NCBI RefSeq assembly: GCF_030758615.1 | Contig: NZ_CP132381.1 | Span: 2,542,001 to 2,606,000, forward strand | Reading direction: 5' to 3' | DNA: 64,000 nt | Origin: Gilliamella apis | Lineage (GTDB): Bacteria > Pseudomonadota > Gammaproteobacteria > Enterobacterales > Orbaceae | Part shown: positions 1 to 9,483 of the stretch, in pieces | How positions within the stretch are numbered: position 1 is the first letter of the stretch | Layout of the letters: each line of letters opens with the position of its first letter | Position numbers and translations under genes: made by a program | The notes under the pieces: model-generated | What the model was told of the DNA's origin: nothing | What the model saw: the letters and a program-made list of their open reading frames with translations, nothing else | The model's database searches: none

Positions 1-1185
1 TTGGACATTACCTACTATAATTACGATTTGGGTCCACTAAAATTCAAGACATTTTCACAGGTGTCTCATTTTATAAACGAAGCCAAAAATAAACCCAATG
101 CATGGCGAGCTCATATTGAACCAACTCTCAATTATACAGTAACAAATTCTTGGTCTTCGTTAGCAACTGAAACAGGTTTGATGGCAACTCACTACAAACA
201 ACAAAATCTTAAAAGATATAATAGGGTAAATAAAAGTTCAGATAAAAAGTTAGATAGTAATGTGAATCGTTTCATACCTAAATTTAGCCTAGATGGTAAA
301 GTTATTTTCGAACGAGATTTTAAGTTTATGGATGGTTATAATCAAACACTTGAACCTCGTATTAAATATACCTATATCCCCTATCGCAATCAATCCAATA
401 TCAATAATTACGACTCAAGCTTTTTACAAGCTGATTATGTCGGTTTATTTAGAGAACAGTCTTATAGTGGTCTAGATCGTATAGCATCAACAAATAAACT
501 CGCTACAGGCGTGACTACACGTTTTTATGATAGTAATAAGATTGAAAAATTTAACTTATCCCTTGGTCAAATTACTTATTTCACTAAATCTAAAACGAGT
601 GAGAATAATAATGAATTAGATAAAAATTCAGATACTGGTAGTATTACATGGGCAACGGATAATTTTTGGCGTATCAGTAATGATATTATTTTTCGTAGTG
701 GCATCCAATATGACACTCGGATTGATACTATTGCTTTAGCCAATACAACTTTTGAGTATCATCCTACTAGTGATAAATTTATACGATTATCTTATCGATA
801 TGCAAACCATGATTATATTGCTACAGTAGACGAAAGGTATAAACGTTCATCAGATAAACTTTATAAACAAGATTTGTCTCAGGCGGGAGTTATGGCTAGT
901 TGGCCATTATCAGAAACAATAAATGCTGTTGGTTCTTATTATTATGATACTAAGTTAGACCAAATTGCTGATAGCTTTATTGGTTTACATTATAGTGACT
1001 GTTGTTGGGGAGTGACCATGCAATATGGCCGAAAACTAACCGATTGGGATAATACAACGCATATAAGTAAATATAAAAATAAACTTTCAATTAATTTTGA
1101 ATTACAAGGCTTAGGAAATAATAATGATAGTACAGCCAAAATGTTAGATTTTGGTAAATTACCTTATATATCAACATTTGAATAA
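1..1185 (+). CDS. lptD: LPS-assembly protein LptD, C-terminal part (5' end outside window)
   Basis: Outer-membrane beta-barrel that, with LptE, inserts lipopolysaccharide into the outer leaflet. The window opens inside the gene, so the first codon shown is not the start; about half of a usual ~780-residue protein is visible. The visible part follows the C-terminal barrel of E. coli LptD closely, with recognisable blocks HIEPTLNY, TLEPRIKYTYIPYRNQSNI, GLDRIASTNKLATGV and SWPLSETINAVGSYYYDT. The paired cysteines near the end (SDCCWG) match the C-terminal cysteine pair that forms the inter-domain disulfides needed for maturation. The protein ends normally. surA follows on the same strand after 60 bp, the usual enteric order; SurA is the periplasmic chaperone for LptD. 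Certain apart from the missing 5' part. Confidence 0.95.
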   Translation: MDITYYNYDLGPLKFKTFSQVSHFINEAKNKPNAWRAHIEPTLNYTVTNSWSSLATETGLMATHYKQQNLKRYNRVNKSSDKKLDSNVNRFIPKFSLDGKVIFERDFKFMDGYNQTLEPRIKYTYIPYRNQSNINNYDSSFLQADYVGLFREQSYSGLDRIASTNKLATGVTTRFYDSNKIEKFNLSLGQITYFTKSKTSENNNELDKNSDTGSITWATDNFWRISNDIIFRSGIQYDTRIDTIALANTTFEYHPTSDKFIRLSYRYANHDYIATVDERYKRSSDKLYKQDLSQAGVMASWPLSETINAVGSYYYDTKLDQIADSFIGLHYSDCCWGVTMQYGRKLTDWDNTTHISKYKNKLSINFELQGLGNNNDSTAKMLDFGKLPYISTFE

Positions 1186-1245
1186 ACTAACTAATAAATT
1201 TATAGTGATAAAATTAATATCACAACAATAATGAGTTGAATAAAT

Positions 1246-2559
1246 ATGAAATTATTAAAGCTTTTTATCGCATTAAACTTAAGTATTAACGTAGCACTAT
1301 TTACACCAATTTCTGCTCATGCTGCTCCAAAAGTTATAGAGCAAGTTGCTGCAGTGGTTAATAATAATGTCATTTTAGAAAGTGACGTTAATGATATGTT
1401 AAAAACCATTAAAGCTAGTGCCGACCCAAGAACTTTACCTAGTGACAAAGTGCTCCGAAAACAAATCATCGATCGTTTAATCGTTGAAAATTTAATTTTA
1501 CAAAGAGCTGCTAAAGCTAAAATTACTATTAGTGATGATGAAATAACTGGTGCAATTGATGGTATCGCTGCTGAAAATGGCATGACCATCGATCAACTAC
1601 GAAGTAGATTATCAGCGATGGGAATTAGCTATAGTACTTATCGAGAACGCATTCATAATGATATGTTGATTGAGCAAGCTCGTATGCATGAGGTTAGACC
1701 GAGAATCAAAGTTTCACCTCGAGAAGTAGAACAATTAACCAAGACAATGACTAATCAACCAACCAACAATATTGATGTCAAAATTAGTCATATTTTAATC
1801 TCCATTCCAGAAAAAGCATCTAAACAACAAGTTGACAGTGCCACAAATAAAGCCATGGATATTATTAATCGAGCAAAAAAAGGGGAAAATTTTGCTAAAT
1901 TAGCCACATCATATTCTAATGATGACCTAGCACTAAAAGGTGGTTCTATGGGATGGCGAAAACTCAATGAACTACCAACTATTTTCGAAGAACGTCTGAT
2001 TCGTGCAGCAAAAGGTAGTGTAGTAGGGCCTATCCGTTCAGGTGTCGGTATTCATATAATAAAAGTTGATGATACTCGTTCTGAAGCGCCGAAAAAAATT
2101 ACCCTCCAAGAAGTGAATGCTCGACATATATTAATTAAAACTAACGTATTAGTTACCGATCAAGTTGCTAAACAAAAATTAACGGATATCCGTAAAGCCA
2201 TTACTAGTGGAGCAACAACATTCACGGCGGCGGCAAAAGCGAATTCTGAAGACACCGGTTCTAAAGACAATGGCGGTAATTTAGGCTGGAATAGACCTGA
2301 AGTTTATGATAATGGTTTTAAAAGTGCATTATTACAATTGAAAAAAGGTGAAATCAGTCAACCAATAAGATCATCTTACGGTTGGCATTTAATTCAACTA
2401 ATTGATACCAGACAGACTGACGGTACTAATATGGTTAAAAAAGATCAAGCGTACCGACTTATTTTTAACCGAAAATTTGCCGAGGAAGCACAAGTTTGGA
2501 TTCAAGAACTTAAAGGTGATGCTTATATTAAAATTACAGGTGAAGGAAAGAATGAATAG
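1246..2559 (+). CDS. surA: Periplasmic chaperone and peptidyl-prolyl isomerase SurA
   Basis: Periplasmic chaperone that escorts unfolded outer-membrane proteins, including LptD, to the Bam complex. The 437-residue protein is close to the usual length. It has a signal peptide (about residues 1-27, ending AHA-AP), an N-terminal chaperone domain opening [19 protein letters not shown], and two parvulin PPIase domains. The first holds ISHILISIP and [13 protein letters not shown], the second ARHILIKT and [13 protein letters not shown] short C-terminal helix completes the chaperone core. The stop codon overlaps the start of rsmA by 8 bp, so the two are translationally coupled. In E. coli pdxA lies between surA and rsmA; here it is missing. 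Confidence 0.97.
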   Translation: MKLLKLFIALNLSINVALFTPISAHAAPKVIEQVAAVVNNNVILESDVNDMLKTIKASADPRTLPSDKVLRKQIIDRLIVENLILQRAAKAKITISDDEITGAIDGIAAENGMTIDQLRSRLSAMGISYSTYRERIHNDMLIEQARMHEVRPRIKVSPREVEQLTKTMTNQPTNNIDVKISHILISIPEKASKQQVDSATNKAMDIINRAKKGENFAKLATSYSNDDLALKGGSMGWRKLNELPTIFEERLIRAAKGSVVGPIRSGVGIHIIKVDDTRSEAPKKITLQEVNARHILIKTNVLVTDQVAKQKLTDIRKAITSGATTFTAAAKANSEDTGSKDNGGNLGWNRPEVYDNGFKSALLQLKKGEISQPIRSSYGWHLIQLIDTRQTDGTNMVKKDQAYRLIFNRKFAEEAQVWIQELKGDAYIKITGEGKNE

Positions 2560-3349
2560 TCGTGTTCATCAAGGGCATTTTGCTCGCAAACGATTCGGTC
2601 AAAATTTTCTACATGATGATTATATTATTGAAAGTATTGTTGCAGCGATACAACCTAAACAAGGGCAAGCTTTAGTTGAAATAGGCCCAGGACTTGCTGC
2701 ATTGACTATACCGGTAAGTAAACATGTTGATCATCTAACTGTGATAGAAATTGATAGGGATTTAGCTAGTCGATTGGTCGAAAATCCTTTTTTACAAAAT
2801 AAAATTAGTGTGATTGAACAAGATGCATTAACATTTGATTTTAATCTATTATTCGAGCAATTAGGTCAGCAATTAAGAGTATTTGGTAACTTACCTTACA
2901 ATATTTCGACGCCCTTAATGTTTCATTTATTTGAATACGCGCCAATTATTGCTGATATGCATTTTATGTTACAAAAAGAGGTCGTTACTCGTCTAGTTGC
3001 AGCGCCAAATAGTAAAGATTATGGCCGTTTAAGTGTGATGGCACAATATTACTGCCAAATTATCCCTGTTTTAGAAGTGCCACCAACTTCTTTTAAACCC
3101 GCGCCTAAAGTTGACTCCGCTGTAGTGAAACTAATCCCTTATAAGCAAAAACCTTATTTAGTTAATGATGTCAAAGTACTTTCACGTATTACTACAGAAG
3201 CATTTAATCAAAGACGTAAAACCATACGCAATAGCTTAGGTAATTTATTTACGCCAGAACAAATGCTCGAATTAGATATTGACCCTAATTTACGGGCGGA
3301 AAATTTGACGGTAAAACATTATTGTCTATTGGCAAACGCTTGGAAATAA
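2552..3349 (+). CDS. rsmA: 16S rRNA (adenine1518-N6/adenine1519-N6)-dimethyltransferase RsmA
   Basis: Dimethylates two adjacent adenines in the 3' terminal helix of 16S rRNA using S-adenosylmethionine, a late step in 30S assembly; loss gives kasugamycin resistance (ksgA). The start was placed at the ATG giving [19 protein letters not shown], which aligns with the E. coli N-terminus. A longer open frame extends upstream inside surA but is not needed. The protein is 265 residues. Motifs seen are the SAM-binding [11 protein letters not shown], the catalytic NLPYNIS, and a conserved C-terminal [20 protein letters not shown]. It overlaps surA by 8 bp and is followed 4 bp later by apaH. apaG, normally between rsmA and apaH, is absent. 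Confidence 0.96.
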   Translation: MNSRVHQGHFARKRFGQNFLHDDYIIESIVAAIQPKQGQALVEIGPGLAALTIPVSKHVDHLTVIEIDRDLASRLVENPFLQNKISVIEQDALTFDFNLLFEQLGQQLRVFGNLPYNISTPLMFHLFEYAPIIADMHFMLQKEVVTRLVAAPNSKDYGRLSVMAQYYCQIIPVLEVPPTSFKPAPKVDSAVVKLIPYKQKPYLVNDVKVLSRITTEAFNQRRKTIRNSLGNLFTPEQMLELDIDPNLRAENLTVKHYCLLANAWK

Positions 3350-3353
3350 TCTT

Positions 3354-4169
3354 ATGGCAAATCTAATAATTGGTGATATTCATGGTTGTTATGATGAATT
3401 TATGCGTTTACTTGAAAAAGCAGGTTTTTCATCATCGGATACGTTATGGTTAACTGGTGATTTAGTTGCTAGGGGGCCTAAATCACTGGAAGTTATTAGA
3501 TTTGTTAAACAAAATAGCGAACAAATTAGATTAGTGTTAGGTAATCATGATTTACATCTGTTATCAATCTATGCCAATGTTACCCCTCCTAAAAAGAAGG
3601 ATAACCTTGATGAATTAATTCATGCAGATGATTTTGATGAATTAATGAACTGGTTACGTAAACAACCACTAGTCCAAATAGATGAAAAACTAAAACTCAT
3701 TATGACTCATGCTGGAATATCACCACAATGGGATATGGAAACATTAAAAAAATGTGCCCATGATCTAAATGTCATTTTAAGCAGTGATTCCTATCCCCTT
3801 TTCCTTGACAAAATGTATGGTAATTTTCCCGATGAATGGTCAATAGATCTACAAGGATTAGATCGATTACGATATATTGCCAATGCATTAACGCGAATGC
3901 GTTATTGCTACGAAGATGGCCGACTCGATTTTTATTACAAAAACCAACCAGATCAAGCTCCCTCAAAGCTTAAACCGTGGTTTGCTCTGCCAAGAAAAAT
4001 CCCCTCAGATTATAGTATAGCTTTTGGTCATTGGGCAGCACTGAATGGAAAAGGGACTCCTGAGAATATTTACGCGCTTGATACAGGATGTTGTTGGGGT
4101 GGCAAATTAACTTGTTTACGATTTGAAGACAAAAAATACTTCAAAAAGAGAAATATAGAAACCAATTAA
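3354..4169 (+). CDS. apaH: Symmetrical bis(5'-nucleosyl)-tetraphosphatase ApaH
   Basis: Hydrolyses diadenosine tetraphosphate symmetrically to two ADP, and removes Np4-type caps from RNA in enteric bacteria. The 271-residue protein has the calcineurin-like phosphoesterase metal-binding motifs in order: GDIHGCYDE (about residues 7-15), GDLVARGP (about 36-43), GNHDLHLL (about 63-70) and [10 protein letters not shown] further on. The C-terminal [13 protein letters not shown] and [10 protein letters not shown] are typical of ApaH. It lies 4 bp after rsmA and 22 bp before sppA, so it reads as part of a surA-rsmA-apaH run. The usual partner apaG is not present in this window. Confidence 0.95.
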   Translation: MANLIIGDIHGCYDEFMRLLEKAGFSSSDTLWLTGDLVARGPKSLEVIRFVKQNSEQIRLVLGNHDLHLLSIYANVTPPKKKDNLDELIHADDFDELMNWLRKQPLVQIDEKLKLIMTHAGISPQWDMETLKKCAHDLNVILSSDSYPLFLDKMYGNFPDEWSIDLQGLDRLRYIANALTRMRYCYEDGRLDFYYKNQPDQAPSKLKPWFALPRKIPSDYSIAFGHWAALNGKGTPENIYALDTGCCWGGKLTCLRFEDKKYFKKRNIETN

Positions 4170-4191
4170 ATTAGAAAAAGGCTATTTTATT

Positions 4192-6009
4192 ATGTCTGCA
4201 CTATCTGTTATCAAATCAATTTGGAAAATTATCAATTTAATCAGAGAAATTTTTCTTAATCTCGTTTTCTTAATCATTATTCTATTGATTTTTAGTGGTA
4301 TCGCATTAATAAAAGAAGTAAACAAGAAAGAAGTCATTCCTCAATCAGGCACTTTAATTATGGATCTTGAGGGTGTTGTCGTTGACAACTCACTTTATAG
4401 TGATGAAATTTATGAAATACAAGATAAGATTTATGGCAAAAGAGTAAATCTATCTCGTGAAAATAGCTTATTTGATTTAGTGCAAAAGATATCTCAAGCC
4501 ACATCAGATCCTAATATTAAAAGTATGGTATTGAAATTAGATAATTTTGTTGGTGCTGACATGAGTTCTCTACAATATATTGGAAAATATTTAACGAATT
4601 TCAAAGCAGCCAATAAACCTATTTATGCCATTGGTTCAAACTTTAATCAAAGTCAATATTATTTAGCCAGTTATGCTAATAAAATATACTTAACGCCATT
4701 AGGCGCTGTAAGCGTATTTGGATTATCAGCCAATAACTTATATTACAAAACATTATTAGATAATTTAAAGATAAATACTCATGTTTTTCGTGTTGGTACT
4801 TATAAATCTGCTATTGAACCGTTCATTCGAGACAATATGTCGGATGAAGCCAGAAGCAACACCTCTCGATGGCTAAATCTAATGTGGAATAACTACCTTG
4901 GCGATATTTCAGAAGAACGAAAAAAAACGCCGACACAATTAGTACCTTTACCTAAAGACATGTTATCAGAATTAAAAGCGGCTAATGGCAACATGGCACA
5001 ATACGCTTTAGCAAATGGGTTGATTGATGCAATAGCGACTAATCACGAGTTCGAACTTGAAATCAATATAAAAAATAGAGTAAGTATTTATGATTACCAG
5101 CTAAAAGAAAATGTGAAGCCAACAACTAATGAACCCAAAATAGCAGTTGTTTTTGTTAATGGAACAATTACCAACGGAGAAAATAGCAGCAACGTCGCCG
5201 GAAGCCAAGATATTGTTGCGCAATTAAGAAACATTCGTAAAAATTTAAATAAAAATAATATACAAGCTGTCATAGTTAGGGTAAATAGTCCTGGTGGAAG
5301 TGTTGATGCTTCAGAAGCAATTCGCAATGAATTAGAGGCTTTACGTAGTTACCAAATTCCGGTGGTTGTCTCCATGGGAGGAATGGCTGCATCTGGCGGT
5401 TATTGGATATCAACTGCATCAGACTATATTGTTGCCAGCCCAAATACTATAACTGGATCCATTGGCATCTTCGGTATAGTACCAACCATTGAAAATTCAC
5501 TTTCTCATATCGGAGTCTATAATGATGGAGTATCAACATCACCGTTAGCACATAGAAGCATAACTCAGAACTTATCCAATGAAATGAACCAATTCATCCA
5601 AATGAATATTGATCATGGTTATCAGACTTTTATTTCTTTAGTAGCAAAAGCACGAAATATGACTATCGAACAAGTAGATAATATAGCCCAAGGTCAAGTG
5701 TGGCTGGGTTCAGAAGGAAGTAAAAACGGTTTAGTTGATAAGTTAGGTGATTTTGATGATGCAATTGAAATGGCAGCCACATTAGCTAGTATTTCAGATT
5801 ACCAAATAGATTGGCAAAAACAAGAAGGTAATTGGATCAATGCTTTATATTCAGATATGATTGCAATGATGCCAAAATCAACAGCAGAAGTATTGTTCGA
5901 ACAACTACCAGAAATAAAACAGATCAAACAACAAGTTTCGTTCTGGGACAAGTTCCAAGATGGACAAAATCGTTATATTTACTGCATAAACTGTGCTGAT
6001 ATAAAATAA
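4192..6009 (+). CDS. sppA: Signal peptide peptidase SppA (protease IV)
   Basis: Inner-membrane serine protease that degrades cleaved signal peptides from the periplasmic side. At 605 residues it is a long-form tandem SppA as in E. coli (about 618). It has one N-terminal transmembrane helix (about residues 20-40) and two S49 repeats. The catalytic lysine is K205 in GTYKSAIEPF of the first repeat. The nucleophile is S401 in MGGMAASGGYWIST of the second repeat, preceded by VNSPGGSVDASEAIRNELEA. Both residues of the Ser-Lys dyad are therefore present. The gene is closed by a strong hairpin at 6014-6040. sppA is not normally next to apaH, so this is a rearranged neighbourhood. Confidence 0.95.
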   Translation: MSALSVIKSIWKIINLIREIFLNLVFLIIILLIFSGIALIKEVNKKEVIPQSGTLIMDLEGVVVDNSLYSDEIYEIQDKIYGKRVNLSRENSLFDLVQKISQATSDPNIKSMVLKLDNFVGADMSSLQYIGKYLTNFKAANKPIYAIGSNFNQSQYYLASYANKIYLTPLGAVSVFGLSANNLYYKTLLDNLKINTHVFRVGTYKSAIEPFIRDNMSDEARSNTSRWLNLMWNNYLGDISEERKKTPTQLVPLPKDMLSELKAANGNMAQYALANGLIDAIATNHEFELEINIKNRVSIYDYQLKENVKPTTNEPKIAVVFVNGTITNGENSSNVAGSQDIVAQLRNIRKNLNKNNIQAVIVRVNSPGGSVDASEAIRNELEALRSYQIPVVVSMGGMAASGGYWISTASDYIVASPNTITGSIGIFGIVPTIENSLSHIGVYNDGVSTSPLAHRSITQNLSNEMNQFIQMNIDHGYQTFISLVAKARNMTIEQVDNIAQGQVWLGSEGSKNGLVDKLGDFDDAIEMAATLASISDYQIDWQKQEGNWINALYSDMIAMMPKSTAEVLFEQLPEIKQIKQQVSFWDKFQDGQNRYIYCINCADIK

Positions 6010-6013
6010 TTCC

Positions 6014-6040
6014 AATAATCCACCTTAATGGTGGATTATT
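6014..6040. terminator. Bidirectional terminator between sppA and the yejM-like gene
   Basis: A perfect 11-bp stem (6014-6024 with 6030-6040) and a 5-base loop sits between two convergent genes, with A/T runs on either side. It can end transcription from both directions. Confidence 0.85.
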
Positions 6041-6048
6041 ATTAATTC

Positions 6049-7869
6049 TTATTGTTCTGTTTGGAAAAAATAACGCATATTATTCATTGCAGCATGGATG
6101 AGATTATAATTAGGAGTTTCATTTACTTCATTATTATAAGTATCGAAATAATGACTAATACCGAGACGATTAACAAAATAAATGTTGTCTTTAGTCCGTA
6201 CAGCATAAGAACTATAATTTGACATTAGTAACCAGTCTCGATCTTTTATTGGGCTAAACAAATCATATCCAGTCGAATAGTCAGTAATATCATTTTTTAC
6301 ATGTAAATAATGGCGCATTATTGTTGGTACTACATCTTCATGACTAGTAAATTTATTTATGTTATCGCTCATGTGTTGAAGATCTTTTGCTCCAACAATA
6401 ATAAAAGGTACCTTGGTTTGAGCATCCGTATAATTTCCATTATGCCCCCAAAAACCTAATTTATTATCATTCATTTCTTGTGAATGATCACCAGTAATAA
6501 TTATTAATGTATTATCTAATGAACCAGACTGTTTAAGTTCATCATAAACTTTTTGCAACAAATAATCATCATAATAGACACTCTGTTTATAACGATTAAA
6601 AATTGGACCGGGATCCGTATTATTATTTAACGTCATATAATTGAGATCACCAACCGGTTTAAATTTTACCTCAAAATCATTTGGGAAATCATAACCATGT
6701 GGCGCATCAAAAAATAAAAAGGAAAAACTCGGGTTGGATTTATCCCTAGATCTATACCAATTTAGCCAGTCATCAGTTATCTGTTTATCACGACTTGATG
6801 CAGGGCCTTTTTTACTACTAATTCTTAAATTTTTAATAGTTGAAAAAACAGTACGATCAAATTCAGGAGATGAAACTTTGGCTGAAGTAAAAATACCGAT
6901 ATTATAGTTCTCTTTTTGTAGGGTAGTTATAAATAATGATGGAATTTGATTTCTTAGAAATGAATCCCAGTATGTGCCGGGAATACCATAAAAAAGACCA
7001 AAAATACCGGTACGAGTTGCATTACCTGTAGAATAATGATTATTAAAAATTATACCATCATTCTGTTGAACAAAACGATAGGTATTGGGAGAAATATCTG
7101 GACTAAAAGTATCATAACGCCAAGAATCCAATACAATAAACACAATGTTGGGTGTTGCTTGTTTATCAGGATTAATCAGAAGTTCTCTTTTTGGATAGTA
7201 GATACTTGCGTGCTTATTATCTCTTTCAATGTGTACTTTACGTTGTCCTGATTTATCAAAATACCCCATTATCTTTTTTGAAGTAAATGGGCGATATAAT
7301 GGAATATATTCTTTAACAACCATAATCGGTGAATAGGCATAATAAAAAGCAATCATATGTATCAGATGACTGATAACCAAACAACAAACAAGAAAAACTG
7401 TCGGTATAATTAATAATTTAGATCGAATATTATTAAGATTAAATTTCTTATCAAGTAGATACAGAATTAAATATTCCGCTGCAAAAAAAACGAATATCAA
7501 CAAAAATATTAATATATAAGTCATAGCTGAAAAATCCACAACCTGACCAGAAAACACCATTGATAATACCGATTCGTTAATATGAAATCGATATTGCTGG
7601 AAAACAATAGTATCTATATATAAAATAATCTGAAATAAACTGAATATAAAAGCCAAGCAGATATTAGTTAATTTTTTATTCATCCAAAGAGTTGGAAGTG
7701 ATAAAACAAAAAACAATAAATAAACTGAGAAAAAATGCCCCAGAACTGCGATGAATGAAAAAAGACAACCATCCCATGTAAACAACGCCCCAGGAATCAA
7801 AAAATATCGAACTGTTATTACTGACGAAATTAAAATATTTACTAACAGGAACAAATAAAGTTTTTTCAT
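6049..7869 (-). CDS. YejM/LapC(PbgA)-like inner-membrane sulfatase-fold protein (DUF3413 type)
   Basis: 606 residues with five predicted transmembrane helices in the first ~175 residues, then a periplasmic alkaline-phosphatase/sulfatase fold from about residue 238. The closest enteric relative I recognise is YejM, which senses LPS and controls LpxC breakdown through LapB. A shared stretch runs through TGIFGLFYGIPGTYWD and CLVISHLIHM. Unlike my recollection of E. coli YejM, the metal-site residues of the superfamily look present: D248 in VLDSW, T285 in GNATRTG, DH in TGDHSQEM and H in GHNG. It could be a true LapC orthologue or a related lipid-modifying enzyme such as a phosphoglycerol or phosphoethanolamine transferase. 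It faces sppA across a shared terminator. Confidence 0.75.
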   Translation of the reverse strand: MKKLYLFLLVNILISSVITVRYFLIPGALFTWDGCLFSFIAVLGHFFSVYLLFFVLSLPTLWMNKKLTNICLAFIFSLFQIILYIDTIVFQQYRFHINESVLSMVFSGQVVDFSAMTYILIFLLIFVFFAAEYLILYLLDKKFNLNNIRSKLLIIPTVFLVCCLVISHLIHMIAFYYAYSPIMVVKEYIPLYRPFTSKKIMGYFDKSGQRKVHIERDNKHASIYYPKRELLINPDKQATPNIVFIVLDSWRYDTFSPDISPNTYRFVQQNDGIIFNNHYSTGNATRTGIFGLFYGIPGTYWDSFLRNQIPSLFITTLQKENYNIGIFTSAKVSSPEFDRTVFSTIKNLRISSKKGPASSRDKQITDDWLNWYRSRDKSNPSFSFLFFDAPHGYDFPNDFEVKFKPVGDLNYMTLNNNTDPGPIFNRYKQSVYYDDYLLQKVYDELKQSGSLDNTLIIITGDHSQEMNDNKLGFWGHNGNYTDAQTKVPFIIVGAKDLQHMSDNINKFTSHEDVVPTIMRHYLHVKNDITDYSTGYDLFSPIKDRDWLLMSNYSSYAVRTKDNIYFVNRLGISHYFDTYNNEVNETPNYNLIHAAMNNMRYFFQTEQ

Positions 7870-7991
7870 AGAAATCCATTAGGTAAAAAGCTGAAATTTT
7901 TTAATAATAATATTTTTTTTATTTTGATTTATTGCTTTCCGAAAAATTTTTAACAAAAAAACAATAAAAGTATAGAAATTAATATAAAATT

Positions 7992-8025
7992 AACAAAAAG
8001 GGCTCTTTGTAGAGCCCTTTTTGTT
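7992..8025 (-). terminator. Rho-independent terminator after ybhL
   Basis: A perfect 15-bp stem (7992-8006 with 8011-8025) and a 4-base loop lies just after the ybhL stop. The GC core GGGCTCT is flanked by A and T runs, and the minus-strand transcript ends in a U-rich tail. Confidence 0.9.
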
Positions 8026-8033
8026 AAGAATGG

Positions 8034-8732
8034 TTATCTTCGATCAGCAAAGATGCGCAGTAACATAATAAATAAGTTGATAAAGTCAAGATAGAGTGTT
8101 AATGCACCTAATATCACATAACGCCTAAACATATTTTGATCGTCTTGTGATAAGTTAATACCCAATTGCTTAAGTTTTTGTGTATCATAAGCGGTTAATC
8201 CAGCAAAAATAAATACGCCAATATAGGTGACCGCCCACATTAAAGGTTCGCTTTGCAAAAATAGATTAACTAGAGAGGCGATAACAATACCAATTAATCC
8301 CATGAATAAAAAACTACCAAAACCAGATAAATCACGTTTAGTCGTATAACCATAAAATGCTAACGCACTAAACATTCCAGCGGTAATAAAAAAGACACTG
8401 GCAATAGAAGATGACGTATAATAAATAAAATATATAGAAAAAGTACAACCATTTATTACTGAATAAAGCATAAATAAAGTTGTCGCGGCAGCACCAGATA
8501 AACGATTAATCATTCCTGAAATAACAAATACTAATCCAATTTCAGCAATTAAAAGTACCCACATTACTCGTGATAATAAAATGAGAAACTCAAAACTAGT
8601 TGATGCGAACCAAGCAACAAAAGCAGTTAAAAGTAAACCAACAGCCATCCAACCATACACTTGACTCATGTATGTTTGTATACGACTACTAGCCTGTTCT
8701 ATAATTGACCCATTCGGCGTATAACTTGACAT
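8034..8732 (-). CDS. ybhL: Bax inhibitor-1 family membrane protein YbhL
   Basis: 232-residue integral membrane protein with seven hydrophobic segments, in the BI-1/YccA family. Family members are proposed pH-sensitive calcium-leak channels; the exact role of YbhL is not known. Similarity to E. coli YbhL is high across the whole length, for example QVYGWMAVGLLLTAFVAW, GYTTKRDLSGFGSFLFMGLI, MWAVTYIGVFIFAGLTAYDTQ and ILGALTLYLDFINLFIMLLR. The conserved C-terminal YDTQ and DFINLF acidic motifs typical of the family are present. It lies downstream of moaE, as ybhL does beside the moa genes in E. coli. Confidence 0.93.
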   Translation of the reverse strand: MSSYTPNGSIIEQASSRIQTYMSQVYGWMAVGLLLTAFVAWFASTSFEFLILLSRVMWVLLIAEIGLVFVISGMINRLSGAAATTLFMLYSVINGCTFSIYFIYYTSSSIASVFFITAGMFSALAFYGYTTKRDLSGFGSFLFMGLIGIVIASLVNLFLQSEPLMWAVTYIGVFIFAGLTAYDTQKLKQLGINLSQDDQNMFRRYVILGALTLYLDFINLFIMLLRIFADRR

Positions 8733-8785
8733 CTCTTTCCTCTCATAAAAATAACATAACGACTCTATTATATATTAAATAGGGA

Positions 8786-9229
8786 TTAATACCATTTCTT
8801 CAAGGCATTTACATCAGATTGCTTTGCTTCTACCCAATTTTCACCACTAGTAGTTTGTTCTTTCTTCCAAAATGGCGCTTCATTTTTTAATACATCCATA
8901 ATAAATTCAGTTGCGGCAAAAGCATCTCTGCGATGTACCGAACTAACACCAACAAAAACAATTCTCTCATTAGCATTAATTTTGCCCACACGATGAACTA
9001 ATGCAACTCGATTTATTGACCATCTCTCTCTGGCTTGATGAATAATGTTGCTAAACACTTTTTCCGTCATTTGAGGGTAATGTTCCAATGTTAAACAAAT
9101 CACTTGATTTTCTAAACTACGCACCTTACCCATAAAAGTAACTACGGCACCATCTTGAGGTAACTCATTTAACCATTTTATCAATGAATTTATATCAATA
9201 GATGATTGGCTTATTTCAATAATATTCAT
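8786..9229 (-). CDS. moaE: Molybdopterin synthase catalytic subunit MoaE
   Basis: Large subunit of molybdopterin synthase, which inserts two sulfurs from thiocarboxylated MoaD into cyclic pyranopterin phosphate to make molybdopterin. 147 residues from the ATG chosen here (MNIIEISQSSID). A GTG 12 bp upstream overlaps the end of moaD, but the G-rich stretch at the moaD stop is well spaced for the ATG. Motifs are AVVTFMGKVRSLE, LEHYPQMTEK, SVHRRDAFAATEFIMD and the catalytic lysine loop NEAPFWKKE. It is the last gene of a moaC-moaD-moaE run. Transcription probably passes into ybhL, since no hairpin is seen between them. Confidence 0.95.
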   Translation of the reverse strand: MNIIEISQSSIDINSLIKWLNELPQDGAVVTFMGKVRSLENQVICLTLEHYPQMTEKVFSNIIHQARERWSINRVALVHRVGKINANERIVFVGVSSVHRRDAFAATEFIMDVLKNEAPFWKKEQTTSGENWVEAKQSDVNALKKWY

Positions 9230-9233
9230 ATTA

Positions 9234-9479
9234 TTACCCACCAGTTACCGGTGGAAAAAACGCAATTTCATCACCACATCGAATAATATGATGATAATCA
9301 ACTAATGCATGATTTACCGCACATAATACGGTTTTTTCTTTTAAAGCTAATGCCCATTTGTCACCTCGTAAACTAAGTTGCTCTAAAAGTTGAGCTATCG
9401 ACATTTGATCTACCATTAATTCCAAAGATTCAATGCCTAACAACTCTCTAATTTGTGCAAAAAAATAAATTTTATTCAT
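9234..9479 (-). CDS. moaD: Molybdopterin synthase sulfur carrier subunit MoaD
   Basis: Ubiquitin-fold sulfur carrier of 81 residues. The C-terminal Gly-Gly (FFPPVTGG), which is adenylated by MoeB and then thiocarboxylated, is intact. The N-terminal KIYFFAQIRELLG and central LCAVNHALVDYHHII are typical. The stop codon is 4 bp before the moaE start and the gene begins 4 bp after moaC, so all three are co-transcribed and probably coupled. Confidence 0.94.
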   Translation of the reverse strand: MNKIYFFAQIRELLGIESLELMVDQMSIAQLLEQLSLRGDKWALALKEKTVLCAVNHALVDYHHIIRCGDEIAFFPPVTGG

Positions 9480-9483
9480 ACTT

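Noticed and set aside
2402..2551. Upstream extension of rsmA inside surA
   Set aside because: The extended residues do not resemble the RsmA family, while the ATG at 2552 gives the conserved N-terminus.
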